From positions 620,001 to 684,000 of the forward strand of contig NZ_JAFZ01000001.1 of NCBI RefSeq assembly GCF_000526395.1: a stretch of 64,000 bases of DNA, given 5' to 3'. This stretch comes from Aminobacterium mobile DSM 12262. Lineage in GTDB: Bacteria; Synergistota; Synergistia; Synergistales; Aminobacteriaceae. Below, in pieces: positions 26,036-35,093 of this stretch. Made by a program: the position numbers and the translations under genes. Each line of letters opens with the position of its first letter. Positions within the stretch are counted from its first letter, which is position 1. The notes under the pieces are model-generated. The model worked only from the letters and a program-made list of their open reading frames with translations. It did no database searches and was not told where the DNA came from.

Positions 26036-27955
26036 ATGCTAAGATCCCTGATGACGGGAGTAAGTGGAGTTAGGGGACATCAGACTCTGCTTGATGTAGT
26101 TGGAAATAATATTGCGAATGTCAACACTGCAGGTTTTAAAAAGTCTACAGTGATTTTTCAAGATCTTCTTTACCAGACATCCAGAGGTGCTTCCTCCCCT
26201 CAGGATAATCGTGGTGGAATCAACCCCATGCAGGTGGGACTTGGCGTGAATATTGGAGCTATTGAGACCATACATTCTCAAGGTCAGCTTCAATATACAG
26301 GTAATAGAACGGACATGGCCATTCAGGGCGATGGGTATTATGTTATGAGTGATGGGGGGAGAACTCTCTACTCTCGTGCCGGAAACTTTATCCTGGACGC
26401 AAGTGGCAATATAGTTCAGTCAGGAACTGGATATATGCTAAAAGGATACACTCTGGAAACAGACCCAAACGATCCGACTCGTTATATAAAGGGGACCCAG
26501 CTTGTGGATATGACCATTCCTGTAGGGCAAAAGCTTCCTGCTAAGGCGACAACTCTTTCGGGGTTTCGTTGCAATCTCGATAGCCGGGTAGGCGCCTATC
26601 TTCCCATGGGTTTTCTTACAAATGGCGTAAAGGCTACGGGGATTCTCAACGGTGTTGATAGGGCTATTACTTTTGGTTCAGGCACCGACGTGAACTCTTT
26701 CCTCACTATAAAGGTGGGAAATCAGACGATCCAAATGGAGCTTAATGGTGTAGATCAAAATACGAAGCGGCCTAAATTAGCTGATAATACCTTTGCTCTC
26801 GACGGGAACACGTATAATGTAACCTTCGATAGCGAATCAGGTGTGTTAAAGATGAAAAATGCTGATGCGGGCAAACCCAATGATGCGTGGGAGTACGAGC
26901 TGGGTGCCATGATGGATTATGAAGTCTTCAGCGTCGCGGAAAATGACGGGACAGAGCACCATTATTTAGTGGAGTTTAATGATCTAGGAAGCCAAAGTGG
27001 GGATCGTGAGCTTGTTTTATGGGGTGTTGATAATGCCTCGACGGTAAGTCGTTTTAGTACAAATGTCACAGCATCTCATGACGGCACCTTTGTAGATCCG
27101 TCTGGGAATGGGCTTTCTCTGGGGTCTACTTTTCCTGTAGGGGAACTTTTTGCAGTTCCTTCTTCTAAGGGGCAAGGGTTGGAGATTCGACAAGGATCGG
27201 CTTCAGGGGATGTGCTTACAACTATAAATCAAAGAATTCCTAGCACTCACGTGACAAAACTAGATGTATTTGATAGCTTGGGAAATAGTCATACCCTTGA
27301 AGTGAGTTGGGAAAAAATTGACAATAATCAATGGCGTTGGAGAGCGTGGTTACCTACCGAATCTGGTATTACCCTAAAAGATAACACGGGGATTATTTCT
27401 TTCGGAAGCGATGGAAAAATAGAAACGGCTTCCGCTACTCCTACTATGTTCTTAGGGTTTGGAGCCCTAGGAGCAGAGGACGCTTCCATTAAGCTTGATT
27501 TTAGCGGCCAGTCTTTTGGGAAAGAAGAAATAGAAGGGGTTACTCAATACGGTTCGGCTTTTACTACAAAAGCTTATTATCGAGACGGCTACGAAATGGG
27601 TGTCCTCAACGATTTTGCTGTAGGGAGTGATGGTACTGTCGTAGGGGTTTACAGCAATGGAGAGAGTAGAGCCCTTTATCGTCTCGGCCTTGCTATTTTT
27701 GCGAACCCATCTGGCCTTGAAAAAGTAGGAAATACTGCTTTTATTGAGAGTGCTAACTCGGGAATAGCGCAGGTTGTTTCTCCCTTAGAGGGTGGGGCCG
27801 GAAAGATTTCTGGTGGATCTCTGGAGATGGGAAATGTGGATCTTTCTGAAGAGTTTGTTCGTCTTATTATTGCTCAGAGAGGGTTTCAGGCGAATGCCCG
27901 AGTTGTTACAACCAGCGATCAGGTTTTGGAAGAACTCGTCAATATGAAACGTTAG
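26036..27955 (+). CDS. flgE: Flagellar hook protein FlgE
   Basis: Hook protein (639 aa), longer than the E. coli protein because of an enlarged central domain. The N-terminal rod/hook motif is visible in VVGNNIANVNTAGFKKSTVI. The flgE-type FAIQGDGYYV-like stretch MAIQGDGYYVMSDGGRTLYS and the AGNFILDASGNI strand follow. The C-terminal coil ends with VDLSEEFVRLIIAQRGFQANARVVTTSDQVLEEL in the usual arrangement. ATG 26036 follows TTAGGAGG. Confidence 0.95.
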   Translation: MLRSLMTGVSGVRGHQTLLDVVGNNIANVNTAGFKKSTVIFQDLLYQTSRGASSPQDNRGGINPMQVGLGVNIGAIETIHSQGQLQYTGNRTDMAIQGDGYYVMSDGGRTLYSRAGNFILDASGNIVQSGTGYMLKGYTLETDPNDPTRYIKGTQLVDMTIPVGQKLPAKATTLSGFRCNLDSRVGAYLPMGFLTNGVKATGILNGVDRAITFGSGTDVNSFLTIKVGNQTIQMELNGVDQNTKRPKLADNTFALDGNTYNVTFDSESGVLKMKNADAGKPNDAWEYELGAMMDYEVFSVAENDGTEHHYLVEFNDLGSQSGDRELVLWGVDNASTVSRFSTNVTASHDGTFVDPSGNGLSLGSTFPVGELFAVPSSKGQGLEIRQGSASGDVLTTINQRIPSTHVTKLDVFDSLGNSHTLEVSWEKIDNNQWRWRAWLPTESGITLKDNTGIISFGSDGKIETASATPTMFLGFGALGAEDASIKLDFSGQSFGKEEIEGVTQYGSAFTTKAYYRDGYEMGVLNDFAVGSDGTVVGVYSNGESRALYRLGLAIFANPSGLEKVGNTAFIESANSGIAQVVSPLEGGAGKISGGSLEMGNVDLSEEFVRLIIAQRGFQANARVVTTSDQVLEELVNMKR

Positions 27956-27970
27956 AGTAAGGGGGATTAG

Positions 27971-28198
27971 ATGATAACCCTTACCCGTTTTAATGGAGAG
28001 CAATTTGTTCTCAACGGCGATCTGATCGAAACAGTGGAGACCACACCAGATACCGTGATAAAACTGATAAACAATCATCGGTACGTGGTTCGTGAATCTG
28101 TAAAGGACGTAGTTGATCTCGTAGTTGCATATCGAAACCGCATTTGGCGACCTTCTTCTTATTCAGAAGGCATAAATGTTCAACAACAGGAGGAGTAA
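27971..28198 (+). CDS. flbD: FlbD/SwrD family flagellar protein
   Basis: A 75-aa cytoplasmic protein. The compact family core (MITLTRFNGEQFVLNGDLIE and TPDTVIKLINNHRYVVRES) matches FlbD/SwrD, which raises stator (MotAB) power for swarming in B. subtilis. It lies between flgE and motA, 15 bp after the former. The family is small and highly conserved, so the call is firm. Confidence 0.93.
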   Translation: MITLTRFNGEQFVLNGDLIETVETTPDTVIKLINNHRYVVRESVKDVVDLVVAYRNRIWRPSSYSEGINVQQQEE

Positions 28199-28240
28199 AA
28201 CTAAAACAGGGTTTTACTTTATTATGGGAGGGATTATTCT

Positions 28241-29035
28241 GTGGATCTGGCAACAGTGGTAGGGCTTTCCATAGCACTTATATTAGTCGTAGGAGGCATT
28301 GTGGTCGGTGGTGACCCAAGGGCTTTCCTCGATTTTCCATCCCTCCTCATCACAGTTGGTGGAACTTTAGGCGTTGTTATCATGTCGAGCCCTATGGATC
28401 GTTTTAAAAATATCGGCAAAATATTAGGCCGTGCTTTCTTTTCAAAAAGTCCGGATCTAGTCTCGTTGGTACAAACGATAGTAAGTTTTGCAGAAAAAGC
28501 TCGACGTGAAGGCCTTCTGGCACTTGAAAGCGATGCTGCAGAGCTTGATAATGAGTTTTTAAGGAAATCTATTCAGCTTGTTGTGGATGGAACAGATCCA
28601 GAACTCGTAAAGGCGATTCTAGATACAGAGATAGGTATTTTGGAAGAACGACATGTGTCTAATAAGAGTATGTTCGATACAATGGCAGAGATGGCCCCGG
28701 CCTTCGGAATGCTGGGGACGCTTATCGGACTTATTGCTATGTTAAAGAACCTGGATGATCCGGATGCTTTGGGGCCAGGCATGGCTGTTGCTCTTATTAC
28801 TACTTTTTATGGTTCCTTTATCGCCAATATTTTTGCTCTCCCCATCTCCCGAAAGCTTTCAACGCGGTCTTCGGAGGAAGTTATGGCGAGGGAACTTATG
28901 GTAGAAGGTGTTTTGGCGATTCAGGCGGGAGAAAACCCACGAATAGTCGAGGAGAAATTGAAAGTTTTCCTTCCACCACAACAGCGGGAGCGGTTGGAAG
29001 AAGAAGAGCGTCAAGCCAAAGAAGGAGTAGCCTAA
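28241..29035 (+). CDS. motA: Flagellar stator protein MotA
   Basis: Stator subunit (264 aa) with four membrane segments (about residues 1-22, 30-50, 145-170 and 180-200). The MotA signature covers the third and fourth helices (AEMAPAFGMLGTLIGLIAML, GPGMAVALITTFYGSFIAN). The cytoplasmic loop contains the charged residues that meet FliG. The start is GTG 28241 behind ATGGGAGGG. It is 2 bp from motB. Confidence 0.95.
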   Translation: MDLATVVGLSIALILVVGGIVVGGDPRAFLDFPSLLITVGGTLGVVIMSSPMDRFKNIGKILGRAFFSKSPDLVSLVQTIVSFAEKARREGLLALESDAAELDNEFLRKSIQLVVDGTDPELVKAILDTEIGILEERHVSNKSMFDTMAEMAPAFGMLGTLIGLIAMLKNLDDPDALGPGMAVALITTFYGSFIANIFALPISRKLSTRSSEEVMARELMVEGVLAIQAGENPRIVEEKLKVFLPPQQRERLEEEERQAKEGVA

Positions 29036-29037
29036 TA

Positions 29038-29754
29038 ATGGCTCGTCGTCGACGACAACATGAAGAGAAAACCGGAAATTGGCTGACGACATATAGCGAC
29101 ATGGTTACGTTGTTATTGACTTTTTTTGTTCTTCTCTTTTCCTTCTCTAATTTGGATGTCGAAAAATTCCAAAAGATGATCATTTCCTTTAAAGGGGCAT
29201 TGGGTGTTTTGCCTGGGGGAAGATCTTTAGAGGAAGGAGGAGGTGTGTATGGCGGATTTGAGGGACGAGATGCGGGGGAATCAGATAAAAGTACCGTTGA
29301 TACCCGGGAAATAGCAAAAGGGTTGAGGCTTTTTTTAAAACAGGAAGGGTTGGAACATCAGGCAGTTGTTCGAGTTGACCAGCGTGGAATCACGGTCTCT
29401 ATTTCTGATCAGCTTCTTTTTGATACAGGCCAAACTGATATGAAACCAGAGGGAAAACGGATTCTTTACAAATTAGCTCAACATCTGAAAAATATAGTTC
29501 CGGCCATGTCTATAGAAGGGCACACAGATAGTGTTCCCCTTCGTGGGGGACCTTTGAAAAATAATTGGGGACTAGCAGCGTTACGGGCAGCTACGGTAGC
29601 GTCTTATCTTCAGGAAAGCGGAAGTATCGAGCCTCGAAAACTTCAAGCCGTTTCTTATGGTGCTTTCCGCCCGATTGTTCCCAACGATACGCCGGAACAT
29701 CGGGCCTTGAATAGGCGTGTGGATGTGGTGATTCTTTCCCAGTATCCAAAATGA
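29038..29754 (+). CDS. motB: Flagellar stator protein MotB
   Basis: Stator subunit (238 aa) with one N-terminal membrane helix and a periplasmic OmpA-like peptidoglycan-binding domain (SIEGHTDSVPLRGG, NNWGLAALRAATVASYL, SYGAFRPIVPNDTPEHRALN, RRVDVVI). The ion-binding Asp21 lies in WLTTYSDMVTLLLTFFVLL. The helix and the FSFSNLD that follows look closer to the Na+-type MotS than to H+-type MotB, but the ion is not proved by sequence. Confidence 0.95.
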   Translation: MARRRRQHEEKTGNWLTTYSDMVTLLLTFFVLLFSFSNLDVEKFQKMIISFKGALGVLPGGRSLEEGGGVYGGFEGRDAGESDKSTVDTREIAKGLRLFLKQEGLEHQAVVRVDQRGITVSISDQLLFDTGQTDMKPEGKRILYKLAQHLKNIVPAMSIEGHTDSVPLRGGPLKNNWGLAALRAATVASYLQESGSIEPRKLQAVSYGAFRPIVPNDTPEHRALNRRVDVVILSQYPK

Positions 29755-29785
29755 TGTACAATAAACCTCTGGGAGGAAAGACGAC

Positions 29786-30241
29786 ATGATGAAAAGATTT
29801 CTCGTGTTTATTATGATAGGGGTCATTGCTTTTTGTGTTGGTTTTGGAGGCGGATTATTGGCAAGTCGATTTTTGCTTCGACCTGCTTCTGTAGCTTCTG
29901 CTTCTGGGGTCAGCATTGAAGAGCCGGGTCCGGTGTGTAACATAGGAGAGTTTATAACGAACCTTTCTGGTGTGGATGGGGGAGTGGTGAGCTTCACTTT
30001 GGCTTTGGAGCTTTCAAGTCCTAAAGCTCTTGAAACTTTGCAGAAAGAGAGCTGGAAGATGCGTATTACTAATGAAGTGCTCCTTGTAGCCAAAGGTAAG
30101 ACGGCTTCTGAATTACGTAGTGCTGAAGGAGTTCTAGAACTTGCCGAAGAGGTGAAGCAGGGTATTAACGTGATGGTTCCCCCAGTAAAAGGACAGGTTC
30201 CCGTAAAGAGGGTTCTTTTCCAGAGTTTTGTCCTTCAATAG
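29786..30241 (+). CDS. fliL: Flagellar basal body-associated protein FliL
   Basis: A 151-aa one-helix inner-membrane protein that supports the stator. The membrane segment (about residues 5-27, with a glycine-rich GFGGGLLASR end) is followed by a periplasmic domain in which GEFITNLSGVDGGVVSFTLA and RITNEVLLVAKGKTASEL match FliL. It starts at ATG 29786 behind GGGAGGAAAG and lies between motB and fliM, its usual place. Confidence 0.9.
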   Translation: MMKRFLVFIMIGVIAFCVGFGGGLLASRFLLRPASVASASGVSIEEPGPVCNIGEFITNLSGVDGGVVSFTLALELSSPKALETLQKESWKMRITNEVLLVAKGKTASELRSAEGVLELAEEVKQGINVMVPPVKGQVPVKRVLFQSFVLQ

Positions 30242-30279
30242 AGGATCTTTAAATAACAACTAGAGGAGGTGGTGGAGCT

Positions 30280-31305
30280 ATGTGCCCAGACGTTCTTTCA
30301 CAAAACGAAATAGACTCTTTGCTAGATGCTCTCTCGAGTGGCAGTTTTGATTTAGATTCTATGAGTGCTGATTCTGAAGAGAGAAAAATTAAGGTTTATG
30401 ATTTCCGAAGACCTGATAAATTCAGCAAAGATCAGCTCCGGGCTATACAGATGATTCATGAATCTTTTGCCAGACAGCTGACCACCACTCTTTCTACCAT
30501 GGTCCGTTCTATGGTATCTGCGGAGGTTGCTTCTGTAGATCAATTGGCTTACGATGAATTTGTCCGCTCTCTTGTTCAGCCGACAGTTATAGGAATATTG
30601 GAGATGTATCCCTTTAGCGGGAATGCTTTGATTGAGATTAATCCTAACTTAGTATTCGCCATTATTGATCGAATGTTAGGTGGTAAAGGCGAATTTTCGG
30701 GGAAAGCTCGTGATCTTACAGATATTGAGCGTATGGTTATAGAACGAGTTATTATGAGGATGCTCGAACTTCTCGAAGAAAGCTGGAGTACTGTAGTAGA
30801 TGTTCGCTTCCGTTTTGAAAACATGGAGAGCAACCCATTTTTTGTCCAAATTTGTCCTGGCACCGATATGGTGTTGTTAGTAATTTTAAAACTGAAAGTG
30901 GCAGATGTGGAAGGGATGATCAGTATTTGTATTCCCTATTTCCTTATGGAACCTTTAATGGACAAATTAAGCTCTCAGCAGTGGTTCGCTTCCACTGGGC
31001 GAAAGAAAGAAGAAGGGGCGAGAGAGGCTATTGTTCGCCATCTCGGGAATGTTCGAATTCCTGTGGCTGTGGAGTTGGGGCATACGATTCTCAGTGTTGA
31101 TGATGTTTTACAGCTTCGTACTGGGGATGTAGTAAAACTAGATGAGACGGTAGATGGTGCCGCTGATATTCGTGTAGGCAACATGATAAAGTTTCAGGGA
31201 CGCCCAGGAAGCCTAGACGACTGTTATGCAATAGAGGTATTAAACATTCTCTATGACGAAGAGATGATTCCCGATAACGAGGGAGGAGTCAAAGATGATA
31301 GATGA
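30280..31305 (+). CDS. fliM: Flagellar motor switch protein FliM
   Basis: Switch protein (341 aa). The N-terminal CheY-P-binding peptide is present (DVLSQNEIDSLLDALSSG). The middle domain has IHESFARQLTTTLSTMVRSM and the PFSGNALIEINPNLVF strand, and the C-terminal SpoA domain contains LGHTILSVDDVLQLRTGDVV. ATG 30280 follows AGAGGAGGTGGTGGAGCT. It overlaps fliY by 11 bp. Confidence 0.96.
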   Translation: MCPDVLSQNEIDSLLDALSSGSFDLDSMSADSEERKIKVYDFRRPDKFSKDQLRAIQMIHESFARQLTTTLSTMVRSMVSAEVASVDQLAYDEFVRSLVQPTVIGILEMYPFSGNALIEINPNLVFAIIDRMLGGKGEFSGKARDLTDIERMVIERVIMRMLELLEESWSTVVDVRFRFENMESNPFFVQICPGTDMVLLVILKLKVADVEGMISICIPYFLMEPLMDKLSSQQWFASTGRKKEEGAREAIVRHLGNVRIPVAVELGHTILSVDDVLQLRTGDVVKLDETVDGAADIRVGNMIKFQGRPGSLDDCYAIEVLNILYDEEMIPDNEGGVKDDR

Positions 31306-32428
31306 GCTGTTGAGTCAGGAAGAAATAAATGCCCTTCTCCAAGGACATACGCTGAAGACTCAAGAAGAAAGTGGCGGAACACTTCCGGATGTATCTCCTG
31401 AGCAGTCAAAAGTATTAGACGGCGTAAATGATGTTTTCTCTACGGCTGTTACCAACGTTTTTGGTATGTTGGCAGGGCGAAGTGTAACAGTTCCACAGAA
31501 AAAACAAGAGGTTCTTCCCCAGAAGGATTTTGTCCTCAAACCTGGGGAAGGGGCTTTCTGCTTTCGTGTTACATGCCAAGGCTTGAATGATACCCCCCTA
31601 GTAGTGGTACTTGCGGAGCATGGGGCCTTGGTTCTGGCAGATCTTATGATGGGTGGCGAAGGCAAAGAATTGCCCAATGACGCCAGCGAGCTTTATCTTA
31701 ACGCGGCCCAAGAGGGTTTGAGTCAGATGGTAGGGGCTTCTTTTACGAATATGAGTGGTATTTTAGGTGGACGCCGTCTGATGCCGGACAACGCTACGTC
31801 GGCTTTGGAAAAAGGGGAATGGTTGCCCTTTTCTGCCTCTGGTCCGGAAGAAAATATTTGGTCAATAGAGTATCCTGTGACGATAGAGGGAGTGGGAGAG
31901 TTCCCCTTATGGATTCTTACGCCGTTCAGTGCCGCAAAATATATAGCTGATGAAGCTTTAGCCGTTATGTCGCCTGCCGAATCTCAGCAGGCAAAATCTA
32001 ATGTAGCTCCGCCAAAGGCTGTACCATCAGGGAGGACAACACTACCTCGCGGAGATGTGCCTGCTCAAGAAAATGCACCTCGATCGCGAGCTGCTTCGCA
32101 GGTTTCCCAAGTGGAAGTTCGTCCTGCTGAATTTATGCCCCTTGTTTCAAAGGTGGAAAGTGGACAGGTATCTAGCAATATTGATCTTATTGCAGATATT
32201 CCAGTGCGGGTAACAGTGGAGTTGGGGCGTACTCGAAAAAGCATTTCAGAAATATTGAACATGACTCCGGGATCCGTGATAGAATTGGATAAAATGGCTG
32301 GGGAGCCAGTGGATATCCTTGTCAATAGCAAGCTCCTTGCCAGAGGGGAAGTTGTTGTTATTGATGAAAATTTCGGTGTTCGTATCACAGAGATAGTGAA
32401 CACGTCTGGTAGATCCCGAACGCTATAA
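31295..32428 (+). CDS. fliY: Flagellar motor switch protein FliY (FliN with degenerate CheC-like domain)
   Basis: Switch protein (377 aa) with three parts. An N-terminal FliM-like CheY-binding peptide (MIDELLSQEEINALLQGHTL) is followed by a CheC/FliY-like middle domain (about residues 25-225) and a proline/alanine linker. A C-terminal FliN (SpoA) domain ends it (DLIADIPVRVTVELGRTRKS, SVIELDKMAGEPVDILVNSK). In the middle domain the phosphatase helix reads LNAAQEGLSQMVGAS, so the Asn expected three residues after Glu is Ser. No second active helix is seen. CheY-P phosphatase activity is therefore doubtful, although the fold is retained. The cheY gene follows. Confidence 0.9.
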   Translation: MIDELLSQEEINALLQGHTLKTQEESGGTLPDVSPEQSKVLDGVNDVFSTAVTNVFGMLAGRSVTVPQKKQEVLPQKDFVLKPGEGAFCFRVTCQGLNDTPLVVVLAEHGALVLADLMMGGEGKELPNDASELYLNAAQEGLSQMVGASFTNMSGILGGRRLMPDNATSALEKGEWLPFSASGPEENIWSIEYPVTIEGVGEFPLWILTPFSAAKYIADEALAVMSPAESQQAKSNVAPPKAVPSGRTTLPRGDVPAQENAPRSRAASQVSQVEVRPAEFMPLVSKVESGQVSSNIDLIADIPVRVTVELGRTRKSISEILNMTPGSVIELDKMAGEPVDILVNSKLLARGEVVVIDENFGVRITEIVNTSGRSRTL

Positions 32429-32463
32429 ATAACTTAAGAGTTCAATAAGTGAGGGGTGCAGGT

Positions 32464-32826
32464 ATGGCGAAGAGTGTGTTAATTGTCGATGACGCTGCCT
32501 TTATGAGGATGATGCTTAAAGATATCCTCACAAAAAATGATTTTGAAGTTGTCGGAGAAGCAGAAAACGGTAAAGTGGCAGTGGCGGCCTATCAAAAACT
32601 ACATCCAGATATTGTGACTATGGATATTACTATGCCGGAAATGAATGGCATTGATGCAGTGAAAGCAATTAGGGCTTTGGATCCTGCCTCTAAAGTTATT
32701 ATGGTCAGTGCTATGGGGCAACAAGCTATGGTTATAGAAGCGATACAGGCTGGGGCAGTGGATTTTATTGTCAAGCCCTTCCAACCTGATAGGGTTGTGG
32801 AGGCCTTGAATAAGGCTCTGGGTTAA
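32464..32826 (+). CDS. cheY: Chemotaxis response regulator CheY
   Basis: Single-domain receiver (120 aa). Asp54 in VTMDITMPEMNG is the phosphorylation site, acidic residues 9-10 (VDDAAFMRMM) bind Mg2+, and Lys104 lies in IVKPF. It starts at ATG 32464; the GTG at 32449 lies upstream of a GAGGGG-like ribosome-binding sequence and is less likely. It sits after fliY as in B. subtilis, so it probably drives the switch itself. Confidence 0.93.
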   Translation: MAKSVLIVDDAAFMRMMLKDILTKNDFEVVGEAENGKVAVAAYQKLHPDIVTMDITMPEMNGIDAVKAIRALDPASKVIMVSAMGQQAMVIEAIQAGAVDFIVKPFQPDRVVEALNKALG

Positions 32827-32863
32827 AATGAATTTAAAGAAGTTTTTTTGAGAGAGTTGCGGT

Positions 32864-33253
32864 GTGAAAATTATGAAAAAAATTATCCCAGGCGGTCGCT
32901 TTATAGCGTTACTGGCTGGGTTTTTCTTTTTATTTACGGGGGGAACTGCTTATGGGGCGGCATCTTTTCCCAGTATGACTACGTATCTCATCAGAGTTGT
33001 TATCGCTTTGTCTATTTTAGGAGGAGCATCTTGGATTCTTGTCCATTATGTTCGTCCAGGAAAGGCCTTTAAACAAGACTCCAGGCTACAGGTGCTCTCT
33101 ACTCTACGATTAGGGCGAGAAGTTCTCTATATCGTAAAGTGCGGACCAGATGTTTTGGCTCTACTTGTCGGGAGTAATTCGAAAGTGGTGGGGAAATGGG
33201 GATATGAAGAGTGGCTACAAGGAGAAGGACATAGTGAAAAGAAAGATTGTTAG
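32864..33253 (+). CDS. fliO: Flagellar biosynthesis protein FliO (FliZ-like)
   Basis: A 129-aa membrane protein of the export gate. A signal-like hydrophobic N-terminus (about residues 14-32) is followed by a second membrane helix (about 40-62), then a short FliO cytoplasmic domain, SRLQVLSTLRLGREVLYIVK. Conservation in the family is low; position before fliP is strong support. Start GTG 32864 and ATG 32873 are both possible. Confidence 0.82.
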   Translation: MKIMKKIIPGGRFIALLAGFFFLFTGGTAYGAASFPSMTTYLIRVVIALSILGGASWILVHYVRPGKAFKQDSRLQVLSTLRLGREVLYIVKCGPDVLALLVGSNSKVVGKWGYEEWLQGEGHSEKKDC

Positions 33254-34013
33254 CTTCCTCGTTTTTATGGGAGTACTAATATGGAGCCTTGGAATTAGGG
33301 CAGCGGGATTTTGTGCAGAGAGTAACATCCCAGCAGTTCCTTTGCCAGCACTTGAGTTTGGGGTTCGTGCAGCAGAGTCTCCACAAGATGTAGCTTTAAC
33401 CCTTCAAATATTGGCTTTGCTTACAGTTTTGAGCCTTGCTCCAGCCATTATGCTCATGCTCACCAGTTTTACACGGATTCTTGTGGTTCTTGGTTTTGTT
33501 CGTCGTGCTTTAGGGTTGCAACAAACACCTCCCAACCAAGTTCTTGTAACATTAGCTTTATTTATGACCTTTTTTATAATGACCCCCACATGGACACAAG
33601 TATATGATCAAGCTCTCGCTCCCTATCTTTCAGGATCTATTAACGCTTCTCAGGCCTGGGAGAAAACTGTAGTGCCTATGAGGCAATTTATGTTTCGTTA
33701 CACTCGAGAGGAAGAGCTTTCTCTTATGGTAAGGATGGCGGGTGTTGAACGACCTAAGAACGTGGACGATGTCCCTACGCGTCTTCTCCTTCCGGCGTTC
33801 ATGTTAAGTGAACTTAAAACGTCTTTTCAAATGGGAGTGGTCATTTTTATCCCTTTTATTGTAGTAGATATGATTGTAGCAAGTGTCCTTATGAGCATGG
33901 GGATGATTATGTTACCGCCTATGATGATTTCACTTCCTTTTAAAATCCTTTTGTTCGTGATGGCAGATGGATGGGATTTAGTGATAATGAGTCTTTTCAA
34001 GAGCTTCTCGTAG
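33234..34013 (+). CDS. fliP: Flagellar export-gate protein FliP
   Basis: Core export-gate protein (259 aa) with a cleavable signal (about residues 1-28) and the family signatures PAIMLMLTSFTRILVVLGFV, ALGLQQTPPNQVLVTLALF and FLLPAFMLSELKTSFQ-type region, plus the C-terminal helices with VADMIVASVLMSMGMIMLPP-type sequence (here VVDMIVASVLMSMG). The long open frame begins at 33150, but GTG 33234 has GGAGAAGGAC before it and gives the normal N-terminus; it overlaps fliO by 20 bp. Confidence 0.95.
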   Translation: MKRKIVSFLVFMGVLIWSLGIRAAGFCAESNIPAVPLPALEFGVRAAESPQDVALTLQILALLTVLSLAPAIMLMLTSFTRILVVLGFVRRALGLQQTPPNQVLVTLALFMTFFIMTPTWTQVYDQALAPYLSGSINASQAWEKTVVPMRQFMFRYTREEELSLMVRMAGVERPKNVDDVPTRLLLPAFMLSELKTSFQMGVVIFIPFIVVDMIVASVLMSMGMIMLPPMMISLPFKILLFVMADGWDLVIMSLFKSFS

Positions 34014-34032
34014 AAAGGCTGGTGGAGAAGCG

Positions 34033-34302
34033 ATGAACTCTTTCAGTATGTACGATGTTTTAAGCCACTCGGTGTGGGTTATGTTACTTACATCTCTTCC
34101 TATTTTATTGGTAGCTATGATTGTAGGGTTAGTAATTGGCATACTTCAAACAGCTACTTCTATTCAGGAACAAACTCTTATTTTCATCCCTAAAATAGTG
34201 GCGGTGCTAGCTGCCCTTGTGCTTTTTGGCCCCTGGATTTTTGGACAGGTTGGGGATTTGACACGTTTTCTTTTAGGACAGCTTGAAAAATTCATACAAT
34301 GA
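34033..34302 (+). CDS. fliQ: Flagellar export-gate protein FliQ
   Basis: An 89-aa export-gate protein with two membrane helices (about residues 15-38 and 54-78). The family core LPILLVAMIVGLVIGILQTATSIQEQTL is intact (seen within residues 20-47). It overlaps fliR by ATGA. Confidence 0.94.
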   Translation: MNSFSMYDVLSHSVWVMLLTSLPILLVAMIVGLVIGILQTATSIQEQTLIFIPKIVAVLAALVLFGPWIFGQVGDLTRFLLGQLEKFIQ

Positions 34303-35093
34303 CAGAGCCTTTCCAGATTTCTCAAGGTTTAATTGTTTATCTTATAGTTGGCTTGCGCTTTATTGGAATGTTTTTTACTTCCCCTGTTTTTGTAGCGCCA
34401 TCTCTACCCCTTCCGGCTCGCTTCTGGGCAGCTGTTCTCATATCTATTGCGGCAGTTGGGAGTGCCGATCTTTCGATTCCCACTGCAATTTTCTCAAACT
34501 GGATCTCTATTATTCTTTGTGGAACGCGAGAATTTTTTATTGGAACTGCTTTGGGCTTTTTGTCGGCCCTTCCCCTCTATGCTCTTCAGGTAGCTGGAGA
34601 ACTGATAGGAAATGTTATGGGCCTAGCCATGGTGAGTCTTCTAGACCCTTTAAGTGAGGAGCAAAGTTCTATTATTGGGCAGTTATACTTTTTGATAGGA
34701 TTATGGTTCTTTTTCCACTGGAACGGCCATCTGCTTCTGGTACAATCCGTAGTAGAGAGTTTAAAATTAATTCCGATAGGGAAGATTTCCCTTTTCATTC
34801 CTGCGGATATGGGGGTAGGGCTGTGGCTTCAGAAGTTGTTTGTTCTAGCAGTGAGAATGGTGCTGCCGTTCTATGGAGCTCTTCTTCTAGCCGATATAGG
34901 GCTTGGTTTTTTAGCTCGGACAGTTCCGCAGATGAATATTTTTGTATTGGGGCTCCCTCTCAAAATAGCACTAGGGCTTTTTCTTTTGATGGTGGTTTTA
35001 CCTTTAACTGTAGACCTTATTTCTGCCAATATGAGGGAGTATATAGAGATGGCATTGAAAAATGCCATGATATGGAAACATGCTCTTCTATAA
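34299..35093 (+). CDS. fliR: Flagellar export-gate protein FliR
   Basis: Polytopic export-gate protein (264 aa, about six membrane helices). Recognisable stretches are LRFIGMFFTSPVFVAPSLP, REFFIGTALGFLSALPLYAL and QLYFLIGLWFFFHWNGHLLL. The C-terminal part, LARTVPQMNIFVLGLPLKIA, is typical of FliR/YscT. It starts on the fliQ stop (ATGA) and overlaps flhB by 22 bp. Confidence 0.94.
   Translation: MTEPFQISQGLIVYLIVGLRFIGMFFTSPVFVAPSLPLPARFWAAVLISIAAVGSADLSIPTAIFSNWISIILCGTREFFIGTALGFLSALPLYALQVAGELIGNVMGLAMVSLLDPLSEEQSSIIGQLYFLIGLWFFFHWNGHLLLVQSVVESLKLIPIGKISLFIPADMGVGLWLQKLFVLAVRMVLPFYGALLLADIGLGFLARTVPQMNIFVLGLPLKIALGLFLLMVVLPLTVDLISANMREYIEMALKNAMIWKHALL

Noticed and set aside
33150-33233. 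Extra 28 codons upstream of fliP
   Set aside because: They lie within fliO; GTG 33234 has the ribosome-binding site and directly precedes the signal peptide.
34703-35071. Extra 123 codons upstream of flhB
   Set aside because: They lie inside fliR in another frame; ATG 35072 gives the Bacillus-like FlhB N-terminus.
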